A stretch of DNA of 21,158 nucleotides from CBFGRU01 sp965651255 (GTDB lineage Bacteria > Planctomycetota > Phycisphaerae > Phycisphaerales > SM1A02). The DNA is taken from assembly GCA_965651255.1 (NCBI GenBank), contig CBFGRU010000021.1:1-21158 (forward strand), in the 5' to 3' direction. The notes under the pieces are model-generated. The model saw nothing but the letters and a program-made list of their open reading frames with translations, made no database searches and had not been told where the DNA came from. Positions 1 to 7,359 of the stretch are shown piece after piece (position 1 is the stretch's first letter; every line of letters begins with the position of its first letter). Position numbers and translations under genes: made by a program.

Positions 1-189
1 TACGCGCGTGCAAGACCCTTATACGCGCGTCTGAGCCGCTTATACGCGCGTCTGAGCCCCTTATACGCGCGTCTTAGCCCCTTATACGCGCGTGAACGCC
101 GCTAACACGCGCGTGAACGCCGCTAGAACGCGCGTGAATGCCGCTAAAACGCGCGTGAACGCCGCTTATACGCGCGTGGAAGACCATTC
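1..189. repeat. 21-bp tandem repeat array with ACGCGCGT palindrome core
   Basis: Nine head-to-tail copies of a 21-bp unit start at 1, 22, 43, 64, 85, 106, 127, 148 and 169, with no spacer. The ninth copy decays after its core. Every copy keeps the perfect 8-bp palindrome ACGCGCGT, at 2-9, 23-30, 44-51, 65-72, 86-93, 107-114, 128-135, 149-156 and 170-177. The other 13 bases fall into two subtypes: copies 2-4 carry CTGAGCC or CTTAGCC, and copies 5-8 carry GAACGCCGCT or GAATGCCGCT. A 21-bp period is two helical turns, so all palindromes face the same side of the helix. The array may continue to the left of the window. It is either a minisatellite or a multi-site protein-binding array; the sequence does not decide which. 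Confidence 0.95.
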
Positions 190-354
190 GAGGCGCCTCT
201 CAACCGTTGAAAACCGCATCCTTCCGGGTCGCATGCATCCGCCGGGTGGTTCTTATTGCCCCTTCTCACGATTCTCCAACCCCCAGCCGCGCCTTTCCCC
301 TTCATGAGGAGGCACAAGGGGGCAAGAGGGGGCAGGAGTTCTTGCTTCCGGGGG
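190..354. other. Intergenic stretch with no recognisable gene
   Basis: Between the repeat array and the amidotransferase stop codon I see no supported coding region or RNA. Around 300-350 there is a purine-rich run with several GGGGG-type tracts. No hairpin followed by a T-run is evident, so there is no clear terminator for the minus-strand gene that ends at 355. Confidence 0.6.
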
Positions 355-1101
355 TCAGGTGTAGCGCTGCCCCTTCGGGATGCCTGCGTAGCGGCGATCG
401 ATGGGCATGAGGCAGGTGGCGATGGTGGTGAACATGCGCAGGGCCAGTCGCTGGCAGGTGTCGAGGTGCTGGTCGGTCTGGGCGATGAGTTGTTCGCGCG
501 TGAGGCCTGCGGCTTTGAGTTGATCGGGTCGATCATCGGCCCAGTGGGTGAGTTCCCGGCCGAGGATTTCGGGGTGGTACTGGAAGGCGTAGAGGTGGGT
601 GCCGAGGGAGAATGCCTGGACCTTGCAGCGGGCGCTGGAGGCGAGCAGCGTGCAGCCGGGGGGAAGTTTCTTGACTTCGGAAGAGTGCCAGTGCGGCTGG
701 ATGGTGGTCCAGCCGATGCCGGCGTGGAGGGGGTCGATTTTGCCGGCTTCGGTGAGGGTGATGGGATGCCAGCCGAACTCGCCCTTCTCCATCGGCCCGA
801 CTTCGCCGCCGAGTGCGCGGGCGAGGAGTTGACAGCCGAGGCAGAGTCCGATGAGGGGGATTTCGGCCGCGCTTGCCTGCTGGAGGAAGGTGAGTTCGGC
901 GGTCATCCAGGGAAGGGTTTGGTCGGCGGGGTCGTAGGGTCCGCCGGTGGAGATGATGCCATCGAGGTGATCGAGATCGGGCGGGAGCGGCTGGCCGAGG
1001 TCGGGTCGGCGGATGTCGAGCCGATGGCCGAAATCGCGGAGGACTTCGGCGAGCCGGCCGGCGGATGAGGTATCGGAGTGTTCGAGGATGAGGATGGACA
1101 T
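355..1101 (-). CDS. Class I glutamine amidotransferase (GMP synthase-like GATase domain protein)
   Basis: This 248-residue stand-alone class I glutamine amidotransferase would hydrolyse glutamine to glutamate and ammonia. The nucleophile elbow is GLCLGCQLLA with Cys87. The catalytic His and Glu are in YAFQYHPEI (His176, Glu178). An oxyanion-strand motif, STGGPYDP, lies near residues 51-58. There is no synthetase domain, so this is not full-length GuaA; it matches the GMP synthase-like GATase family often found as a separate protein. No signal peptide is seen, so it should be cytoplasmic. The gene starts 9 nt after the stop of the upstream methyltransferase and has no Shine-Dalgarno of its own, which suggests translational coupling. 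The ammonia acceptor cannot be deduced. The coding strand is C-rich, the opposite of the other minus-strand genes in the window. Confidence 0.9.
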   Translation of the reverse strand: MSILILEHSDTSSAGRLAEVLRDFGHRLDIRRPDLGQPLPPDLDHLDGIISTGGPYDPADQTLPWMTAELTFLQQASAAEIPLIGLCLGCQLLARALGGEVGPMEKGEFGWHPITLTEAGKIDPLHAGIGWTTIQPHWHSSEVKKLPPGCTLLASSARCKVQAFSLGTHLYAFQYHPEILGRELTHWADDRPDQLKAAGLTREQLIAQTDQHLDTCQRLALRMFTTIATCLMPIDRRYAGIPKGQRYT

Positions 1102-1110
1102 GGTGCGAGG

Positions 1111-1800
1111 TTACGCGCGGGGTTCGGGGTCGGCAAGATGAGTTGAGGCGCGGTCGAGGGGGGTGTGCCGGAGGAGGATGGTGGCGTCGTGCCCATCGAG
1201 GTAATCCTGCCGAAAGGCGACGCCGGGGGTGAGGGAAAGGGCGAAATCGACCCAGCGGGCGGTGTTGAAGCGACGGGCGGGGCCGAGTTTCTGTCGCCGG
1301 AAGCGCGGGTGGTGGCGATCGGAGAGGAAGTTGAAGATGACGGCTTCGCGCGCTGCGCGGAAGGCGCGGGTGATGAAGCGGCGGGCGAGCCGCTCGGTCA
1401 TGGTGTTGAGCGTGCCGGAGATGATGATGAGGTCGGGGTCGTGCTGATCGAAGAGTTCGGGATGATGAATGAGGTCGGCGGTGTGGAAGGCGGTGTGCGG
1501 CAGGTCGCGCGCGGCGGCAGCGCGGATCTGATCATCGACGGCGTCGATGCCGATGTAGCGGGCGTAGGGAACGCGGCGCTCGATGAGGTAGGCGGCGAGA
1601 TCGCCCGCTCCGCAGCCGGCATCGAGGATGGCGCGGCCGGCGGGGTCGATGAGCTGGAGGATGATGTCGAAGCGAAGGCGCTGGGTGCGACGATCGGCCC
1701 AGAGGGTGGCCTCGAAGCCGGCGCCGAAGGTGTCGATCGCGTCGTGATAGGGCGCGAGGTAGGAGGCGGTGCGTTGTTTGCCGTCGTGAGAATCGGTCAT
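1111..1800 (-). CDS. Class I SAM-dependent methyltransferase
   Basis: A 229-residue protein with a Rossmann methyltransferase fold. Motif I is LDAGCGAGD (about 59-67), followed by the acidic end of strand 2 in YIGIDAVD (Asp86), then HTADLI and a hydrophobic strand 4 (PDLIIISGTLN). The substrate is unknown. It resembles broad Methyltransf_25/11-type enzymes rather than a named family. It is the first gene of a two-gene minus-strand unit with the amidotransferase, only 9 nt apart. The ATG lies 14 nt downstream of a TATCAT -10-like hexamer with no Shine-Dalgarno, so the message may be almost leaderless. Plus-strand G greatly exceeds C through this gene. Confidence 0.85.
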   Translation of the reverse strand: MTDSHDGKQRTASYLAPYHDAIDTFGAGFEATLWADRRTQRLRFDIILQLIDPAGRAILDAGCGAGDLAAYLIERRVPYARYIGIDAVDDQIRAAAARDLPHTAFHTADLIHHPELFDQHDPDLIIISGTLNTMTERLARRFITRAFRAAREAVIFNFLSDRHHPRFRRQKLGPARRFNTARWVDFALSLTPGVAFRQDYLDGHDATILLRHTPLDRASTHLADPEPRA

Positions 1801-1906
1801 GCTAGGATGGTGTGATGATAGACCGGCGGTGGGTGTTGATGAGCGAAAGCGACGGCGGCGGAGGGTTGAAGCATCCGCAGAAAGGTGAAGGAGGATCGTC
1901 GAAGCA
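1801..1906. promoter_or_regulatory. Divergent intergenic region between methyltransferase and DUF4159 gene
   Basis: These 106 bp separate divergent starts. On the minus strand TATCAT (plus coordinates 1815-1820) matches five of six -10 bases, but no good -35 lies 17 bp upstream. On the plus strand AAGGAGGA at 1888-1895 is a strong Shine-Dalgarno 11 nt before the GTG start at 1907. The promoter call is weak; the ribosome binding site is solid. Confidence 0.4.
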
Positions 1907-4324
1907 GTGAAGAGGTTGTTGAGGCAAACGCTGGTGTGGCTGGGGGTGGTGATGGTGGTGATCGGTGCGCAGCCGCTGCGTGCGCTCGCGATGCAGGAGG
2001 AGAGCGCGCTGACGGCGGAGCGGATCGAGGATCGGCATATTCGCGCGGCGATGGACGCGATTGTGCGCGAGCTGTATGAGCGGAAGGATTCGCAGCACTT
2101 CTGGGATCCGCCGGCGTTTGAGAGCGAGTTTCTCTCTCGACAGGCAGGCGGGTATACCGCGCTCGTGTGCTTATCGCTGATGTACGCGGGCGAGAGTTAC
2201 CAGGACCCGCGACTGCGCGATGCGATTGCGCATCTGGAGAAGCTGCGTATGGGAGGAACGTACGCGGTGTCGGTGCGGGCGAACCTGTGGGCGATGCTGC
2301 CGCCGCCGTTCGGGGAGCTGCTGCTGAAGGATAAGGATTGGTTGATTCAGGGGTTCAGCGACCGGGCAGCGGGCTGGAACTACGAGCAGGAACCGTATAC
2401 CGCGCGGCGTGACAACTCGATTACGCAGTACGGGGCGCTGGCGCTGTGGGAAGCGGCGAAGCGCGACCTGCGCATTGACAACCGCTATTGGCGAATGATG
2501 GAAGATCGGTTTCTGTCGATGCAACTGGCCGATGGCGGTTGGAATTACTCCGGCGAGGGACCGGCGACGGGCTCGATGACGACGGCGGGACTGACGGTGC
2601 TCTTCATTACGCAGGATTACCTGCACGCGCCGGAGCAGGTGGACCTGCGCCGAGCGGGGCCGACGAACGCGGAACGCGCGATCGCAGCGGGCATGCAGTG
2701 GATGGACCGCAACTTCTCCGGAGAGACGAACCCGGGACGGGATACGGATTTCTATTACTACCTGTACGGCGTTGAGAGGGTGGGCTTGGCAAGCGGGTAC
2801 AAGTTCTTCGGTGGAAAAGACTGGTATCGCGAAGGAGCGGCGGAGCTGATTCGCCGACTGTGCGAGTGGAACGAGGCGACCGGCACGATGCGCGTGCACC
2901 GAACGCTGGCGGGGAACCCGCGGGCGGGTGATCTGCGGACGGTGGATCTGGCGTTTTCGCTGATGTTTCTGAGTCGGGGGCGGGTGCCGGTGGCGATCAA
3001 CAAGTTGCGTTTGGATGGCGGGCGATGGAACAATCGACCGCGCGATGTGGCGAACCTGACCGCGCGGATCGGTCAGGTGAGTGAGGAGGCGCTGAACTGG
3101 CAGATCGTGGATTTCAGTGCGCCGCCGGAGACGTGGCTCGATGCCCCGCTGCTCTACTACACGAGTGATGAGACGCCGGCATGGATCGCTGCGCACGAAG
3201 CGGCCGCAGAGGAATTCATCACCAGCGCACGCGACTTTCGCACGCGCCTGACCACCGGTCTCGCACGGGCGGAAGATGCCCCCGTCCTGGCGAATGCGGC
3301 GGAGCTGCAGAAGCTGCGTCGATACCTGGATCTGGGCGGAATGTTGTTTGTGAATGTCGATGGCGGAAACCGCGCGGTGGCGCGTGCGTGGGAGATGGCG
3401 GGCCGCCTGATGTATCCGCACCTGGAGTGGCGAACTCTTCCGGCTGATCACTGGGCATACACGTTGTACACGCCGGTAATGGGCAATCGACCGGAGTTGC
3501 GTGCGCTCTCGAACGGGGTGCGCGAATTGTTGATTCTCAGTCCGTCGAGCGACTTCGGAGAGTCATTCCAGGCGCGACAGTTTCGCCGGACCCAGGATTG
3601 GGAAACGCTGACGAACCTGTACCTCTACGCCTCGGAGCGCGGTCGAAGTCGCCCCCGCCTGGAACCGCACGCGCTCCGCCGCGGCGAACGCGGAACAACG
3701 ATGAACGCATCGGTGATGGTCGCCCGCGCCATCCACGCCGGCGCGTGGGATGCTGAGCCGTTGGCGATGGATGTCTTCCGGTCGTGGGCGTGGAATGAAA
3801 CTGGCCTCGATGTCCGGGTGGTCGATCAACCACTGGGCTCGCTGGATGAGATTGTGGATGAAGTCGCGCTCGTTGTCCTGAGCGGAACGGAAAATCACGA
3901 TTTCACCGACCAGGAACAACAGGCACTCCGAGCGTACATCGCTGGTGGCGGTCGCGTTTTGATCGAAACGACGGGCGGTTGCGGCACATTCACCGAATCG
4001 GTCGAGGCACTGGCACGATCGTGGTTCGAAGCAGCACCGCGGTCCATGCGGCGTGATGCGGCGATTACCGGCGCGACGCTGCCCGGCGGACAGTCGCTTC
4101 AGCGGGTGGAGTATCGGCCGTACGCATTCGAGCGGTTCGGCGCACGGGAAACCGCGCCTCGCTTGCGGGGAGTCAACCTCTCGGAGGGTGGTACGGTCTA
4201 CTTCAGCCGGGAAGACCTGCTGCAGGGGGTGCTGGATCAGCCGAGTTGGGGCATTTCCGGCTATGCCCCGCGGGATGCACGGCGGTTGCTGCTGCAGATC
4301 ATTCTGGCTGGTCCGCCGCAATAG
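1907..4324 (+). CDS. Secreted DUF4159 protein with squalene-cyclase/prenyltransferase-like N-terminal region
   Basis: An 805-residue exported protein starting at GTG 1907, behind a strong AAGGAGGA. Residues 1-29 form a signal peptide (basic MKRLLRQ, hydrophobic core, ALA end). Residues about 40-370 look like an alpha/alpha toroid of the terpene cyclase/prenyltransferase repeat type: QAGGYTALVCLSLMYAG near 79-95 and QLADGGWNYSGEG at 206-218. Residues about 400-550 form a DUF4159-type domain with LRRYLDLGGMLFVNVDGG and a later DHWAY motif. A second, similar half at about 650-760 contains FTDQEQQALRAYIAGGGR and ETTGGCGTF. No catalytic acid motif of a true squalene-hopene cyclase is evident, so I infer a structural or binding role. 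The protein is probably periplasmic. It belongs to a family common in planctomycetes whose function is unknown. Confidence 0.85.
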   Translation: MKRLLRQTLVWLGVVMVVIGAQPLRALAMQEESALTAERIEDRHIRAAMDAIVRELYERKDSQHFWDPPAFESEFLSRQAGGYTALVCLSLMYAGESYQDPRLRDAIAHLEKLRMGGTYAVSVRANLWAMLPPPFGELLLKDKDWLIQGFSDRAAGWNYEQEPYTARRDNSITQYGALALWEAAKRDLRIDNRYWRMMEDRFLSMQLADGGWNYSGEGPATGSMTTAGLTVLFITQDYLHAPEQVDLRRAGPTNAERAIAAGMQWMDRNFSGETNPGRDTDFYYYLYGVERVGLASGYKFFGGKDWYREGAAELIRRLCEWNEATGTMRVHRTLAGNPRAGDLRTVDLAFSLMFLSRGRVPVAINKLRLDGGRWNNRPRDVANLTARIGQVSEEALNWQIVDFSAPPETWLDAPLLYYTSDETPAWIAAHEAAAEEFITSARDFRTRLTTGLARAEDAPVLANAAELQKLRRYLDLGGMLFVNVDGGNRAVARAWEMAGRLMYPHLEWRTLPADHWAYTLYTPVMGNRPELRALSNGVRELLILSPSSDFGESFQARQFRRTQDWETLTNLYLYASERGRSRPRLEPHALRRGERGTTMNASVMVARAIHAGAWDAEPLAMDVFRSWAWNETGLDVRVVDQPLGSLDEIVDEVALVVLSGTENHDFTDQEQQALRAYIAGGGRVLIETTGGCGTFTESVEALARSWFEAAPRSMRRDAAITGATLPGGQSLQRVEYRPYAFERFGARETAPRLRGVNLSEGGTVYFSREDLLQGVLDQPSWGISGYAPRDARRLLLQIILAGPPQ

Positions 4325-4326
4325 AC

Positions 4327-4355
4327 TTGCATTCGCGTTTGAATGCCCGCACAAT
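4327..4355 (+). promoter_or_regulatory. Possible sigma-70-like promoter for the 160-residue membrane protein
   Basis: TTGCAT at 4327-4332 and CACAAT at 4350-4355 are separated by 17 bp. This matches three and four of the consensus bases. Transcription would begin near 4362, about 47 nt before the GTG at 4409. It lies directly after the DUF4159 stop codon. Readthrough from the upstream gene is an equally good explanation for expression. Confidence 0.25.
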
Positions 4356-4408
4356 GGCCCTGTTCAGACGATGCGCCTCAGAAGCGGTTGGCGCAGCCCT
4401 CAGTTTGA

Positions 4409-4891
4409 GTGAGCAGTGTGCGCAGCTTGATTTCCGACCATAGCCCGATGGTTCTGGCCAGCGTGATTGCGATCACGTTGATTGTCATCGGCCTGCTCTC
4501 AGTCAACGGACGACAAGGCAGTCGCAATCAGCCGGGCTTCACAGCGCAACTGCACTTTGTGAACATCGAGACGCGGGAGATTTTCACGCAGGGTCTTGCG
4601 GCCCTGCCGCCGATTACGACGGCATCAGGCCACCAGGCCGTCATCGTGCACCTCTATCGCTGCCCGCACGATTCGAGTGCCGAACCGATCATTGATCATT
4701 ACGAGAAGTATGAGGCCGATGCCCGTCGCGCGTTCGACCCGAAGCGACCAGATGCCGCGCGTCCGTTTGAAGGGCGCCTCGTCTCGGAAGATCTGATCAC
4801 CTGGTACGAAGCGCGATCGCCACGGGGGCAGGAAATCATCACACCACCCCGCTGTCCCGACGGTTCGTTCGCGGTTCGCATTCGCCCGTGA
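4409..4891 (+). CDS. Small single-pass membrane-anchored protein, function unknown
   Basis: A 160-residue protein that I do not recognise. A short N-terminus is followed by one hydrophobic helix at about residues 14-32, then a soluble domain of roughly 125 residues, probably outside the membrane. The soluble part has a compact alpha/beta look: IVHLYRCPH, an acidic helix HYEKYEADARRAFD, LITWYEARS, and a C-terminal strand FAVRIRP. Three cysteines or fewer are present and no catalytic motif is evident. GTG 4409 gives the longest form but has no clear Shine-Dalgarno; GTG 4418 or ATG 4448 are alternatives that keep the helix. The gene follows the DUF4159 gene by 84 nt on the same strand. Its stop is one base from the converging DUF547 stop. 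Confidence 0.7.
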   Translation: MSSVRSLISDHSPMVLASVIAITLIVIGLLSVNGRQGSRNQPGFTAQLHFVNIETREIFTQGLAALPPITTASGHQAVIVHLYRCPHDSSAEPIIDHYEKYEADARRAFDPKRPDAARPFEGRLVSEDLITWYEARSPRGQEIITPPRCPDGSFAVRIRP

Positions 4892-4892
4892 T

Positions 4893-5690
4893 TCAATTCT
4901 GAGTGTGAGTTGGCGCGGCCTGGTCGTTCAGTCGCCAGTCGTATTCGATCCATTCGATGCGCGGCTGGCCTTCACGTTCGAGCCGCGTCTTGAGCACAGG
5001 CACATACGAAGCGATGTAGTCCAGCACGCTTGGAGCGTTCTTCGTGAAGTCCTGCGCGTACCAGTCGTACAGCTTGGTCAGGTGCACAATGTCATTGGTC
5101 GAATCGAAACGGAACCACCGCTCATGCGCGTGTGCGTACCGCATCTGTGCATCGAGCTGTTCTTCGAGTCGGGCGCCGGTGTAGGCATCGGTTCGCAGAA
5201 TCGGGCACCCGATTGCTGCACACACAAGCGCAAAGTGAATGCGCGGCTCATCAAATTGCTTACGAATGACCTGGTGTTCGATTTCATCAAGGGTCAGTAA
5301 CTGCCCACCCACCGCCCATTTCGGCCCGGTCCAGGCATCGGGAATATCGCGGATGCTCGCGATCGGGTAGTGCTGCACGATGAGCTTGAGCGTATAGGCG
5401 TTGTATGCATTGATGTAGAACGCGAGTTGTTCATCCGTGCTGAGCGCTGCAATCTGCGCCTCGGCAATCGCCTTCAGATACTCATCGAGAACGGGCTGCT
5501 GCTTCTTCAAACCTGCGTAATCGACCAGGCCATCTTTCCGAACGTATCGTCGAAGCAACTGATCGAATGCAGTGTGATCGAATGTTGCTGCAGCCCGCGC
5601 GGTATCTTGCGGCGGGAGCGACGCCACCCCATCTGCGCATGCACCGGCGATAAGAAGAATGATGAGCACAACGAATCTGCCGATGAACAT
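4893..5690 (-). CDS. DUF547 family protein, exported, possible lipoprotein
   Basis: A 265-residue protein with the DUF547 signatures AFYINAYNAYTLKLIV, then IHFALVCAAIGCPIL with a conserved Cys pair, then LTKLYDWYAQDF. The N-terminus is a signal peptide (MFIGRFVVLIILLIAGAC). Cys18 could be lipidated, although the residues before it (AGA) are not an ideal lipobox. I start at ATG 5690, not the in-frame GTG 5714, because AGGAG lies 7 nt before the ATG and the longer form would bury the signal peptide behind eight polar residues. DUF547 proteins have no established biochemical activity. The gene follows the glycosyltransferase fusion by 94 nt on the same strand. Confidence 0.9.
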   Translation of the reverse strand: MFIGRFVVLIILLIAGACADGVASLPPQDTARAAATFDHTAFDQLLRRYVRKDGLVDYAGLKKQQPVLDEYLKAIAEAQIAALSTDEQLAFYINAYNAYTLKLIVQHYPIASIRDIPDAWTGPKWAVGGQLLTLDEIEHQVIRKQFDEPRIHFALVCAAIGCPILRTDAYTGARLEEQLDAQMRYAHAHERWFRFDSTNDIVHLTKLYDWYAQDFTKNAPSVLDYIASYVPVLKTRLEREGQPRIEWIEYDWRLNDQAAPTHTQN

Positions 5691-5697
5691 GGGAGAA

Positions 5698-5702
5698 CTC
5701 CT
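5698..5702 (-). promoter_or_regulatory. Shine-Dalgarno AGGAG deciding the DUF547 start
   Basis: On the minus strand AGGAG is followed by seven bases and then the ATG at 5690-5688. The upstream GTG at 5714 has no comparable site. This supports the shorter protein with its signal peptide at the true N-terminus. Confidence 0.75.
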
Positions 5703-5784
5703 TGCGTGCGCCACGATGATTCCGCCGCATCATCGATGACCGGGCCAATCCCCGGCGGCTGAAGAGTATTCCCTGCCCGGTTCG

Positions 5785-7359
5785 TCAGACCGCTGCCAGC
5801 GCCATGCGCGGGGCTTCGCTCGTACGGGAGGAGTGCGCTTCTTTTCGCCGGGCGATCTGGACGATCAACCCCGGCGCAGTATCGCCGGTGGAGTTTCCGA
5901 CCACACCGAAGAGCCCTTCCGCTTCGAGCTGCAGCTTGAGTTCATGGGCGCGATAGGCGTGCAGCACATCCGCATCATTCTCAAATGGGGCGCGACGCTC
6001 GCCGGTCACAATCAACATCACACCATCCGGCTTCAATACACGGTGAGCGCTGGCAAACAGCCCGACCGGGTTGTGATGACGCTCGAGGACATCCAGCAGC
6101 AGCACCGTATCGACACTGCCATCATCAAGCGGCAGGTCGCAGGGGTGTTTCTGCTGCACAAACTGAGGGGCCTCGCGGGGATAGGTTTCTTTGGCAGCGA
6201 TCTCAGTTGACAGGGCAACCGCCTGTGCATCCTGATCGACGCCGATACATCGCTGGCCGCGCTTGGCCAGCATGTGACAGAACAGTCCCGCACGGGAGTT
6301 CACCTGCACCATGCACTCGCGCGGCCCGAGCAATCGCTCGAGTTCGGCAACGGCCTTTGCGCGCAGGTCCAGGTACCCGCGATACTCCATGTCATTGGCG
6401 TAACGCGACCATTCCGTCGCGCGGATATCGACTGGGCCGTCACTCGGACGGGGCCACGGCTGGCCGGGGCCAAACACTCGCGCATTCCACAGAAGCGGCG
6501 TGCCGGCATACAACCGTGCGACATCATCCAGGTTCGGCGCGATGCGATCGAACCCCCACTTTTCGCGGAATCGATCCAGCGAGTAGCGCACGCCCTCATT
6601 CGTATCGGCGCGAGTGTTGCGGACGACGCGCAAACCATGATTGTGAATGAACTCAATTGTCGGCACACACATCGCCCGCCAGCCGCGCAGCCGGGCCATC
6701 ATGCCGAAATCAATCGTCTGCCCACGCAGAATGTTCTCATCGTACCCTCCCAGTTCCTCCCAGATCGTCCGCCGATAGCAGTAGAAGCACCCCATGACAT
6801 GGTCAACCTCGATCGATCGCGTTACGGCATACCGCTCTGCGCCCTGGGCAATGTGGTGCATTCCGCGCGGGTGCAGAATCCAGTCACCGGCGGAGTGAAT
6901 CCGCCCGTCCGTCCCCAACTGCTTGGGGCCGATCACTCCCACACTCGGCGGCATGGTTTCAAACGTACGGACCAGTTCGGCAGCCCATTGGGGCGTGAGA
7001 CAGACGATGTCACCATCCAGGCGCACGCAGAACTCGCCGCGTGATTCCCGCATCAGACTGTTTGCCACCACACTCAACACACCGCAATGCGGTCGCTCGA
7101 TGAACTTCGCCAGAATGGGGCGACCGGCACGCCAGCCATGCGACCACTTTCGAGTCGCCCACTCCCGACAGGTCGCGAGAGAGTCGTCGGTCGAACCATC
7201 ATCCTGAACGATGATCTCGATCTCCGTCGGATCGTCAGCCAGGGTTTCGACCAACGACTGGAGGAGTTCCTCGATGAAGTTCCGATCGCCTGAAACCGAG
7301 CTTTTCCGCCCGTTGTTGAAGTTCGGAATGAGAATGGAAACACGCGGTAGAGAGGTCAT
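5785..7359 (-). CDS. Bifunctional family 2 glycosyltransferase fused to a SAM methyltransferase domain
   Basis: A 524-residue protein with two domains. Residues 6-240 are a GT-A family 2 glycosyltransferase: VSILIPNFNN at 7-16, QDDGSTDDS at 52-60, the metal-binding DXD as DGD at 115-117, and acceptor-side GGYDENILRGQTIDFGM around 204-220. Residues about 335-505 are a class I methyltransferase: a degenerate motif I VQVNSRAGLF at 351-360, IGVDQD with acidic Asp375, DLPLDDGSVDTVLLLDVLE at 408-426, and HRVLKPDGVMLIV at 439-451. The expected role is adding and methylating a sugar on a surface glycan, but neither substrate can be read from the sequence. No membrane helix is present, so it should be cytoplasmic. 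The ATG has no clear Shine-Dalgarno. It diverges from the thioesterase gene across 88 bp. Confidence 0.9.
   Translation of the reverse strand: MTSLPRVSILIPNFNNGRKSSVSGDRNFIEELLQSLVETLADDPTEIEIIVQDDGSTDDSLATCREWATRKWSHGWRAGRPILAKFIERPHCGVLSVVANSLMRESRGEFCVRLDGDIVCLTPQWAAELVRTFETMPPSVGVIGPKQLGTDGRIHSAGDWILHPRGMHHIAQGAERYAVTRSIEVDHVMGCFYCYRRTIWEELGGYDENILRGQTIDFGMMARLRGWRAMCVPTIEFIHNHGLRVVRNTRADTNEGVRYSLDRFREKWGFDRIAPNLDDVARLYAGTPLLWNARVFGPGQPWPRPSDGPVDIRATEWSRYANDMEYRGYLDLRAKAVAELERLLGPRECMVQVNSRAGLFCHMLAKRGQRCIGVDQDAQAVALSTEIAAKETYPREAPQFVQQKHPCDLPLDDGSVDTVLLLDVLERHHNPVGLFASAHRVLKPDGVMLIVTGERRAPFENDADVLHAYRAHELKLQLEAEGLFGVVGNSTGDTAPGLIVQIARRKEAHSSRTSEAPRMALAAV

Noticed and set aside
1..189. 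CRISPR array
   Set aside because: The units abut with no unique spacers, the period is only 21 bp, and no cas gene is present.
256..1068. 270-residue plus-strand open frame opposite the amidotransferase
   Set aside because: It is a Gly/Glu/Ala-rich shadow of a gene with intact catalytic motifs on the minus strand.
1165..1815. 216-residue plus-strand open frame opposite the methyltransferase
   Set aside because: Low-complexity Gly/Ala/Glu/Val composition typical of antisense reading in GC-rich DNA; the minus strand has motif I.
2171..3451. 426-residue minus-strand frame inside the DUF4159 gene
   Set aside because: Arg/His/Gln-rich shadow translation without domains; the plus strand has a signal peptide and recognisable domains.
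5715..5784. Terminator between the glycosyltransferase fusion and DUF547 gene
   Set aside because: Only short stems (five to six pairs) such as CCGGG/CCCGG and GATGAT/ATCATC, with no T-run on the coding side.
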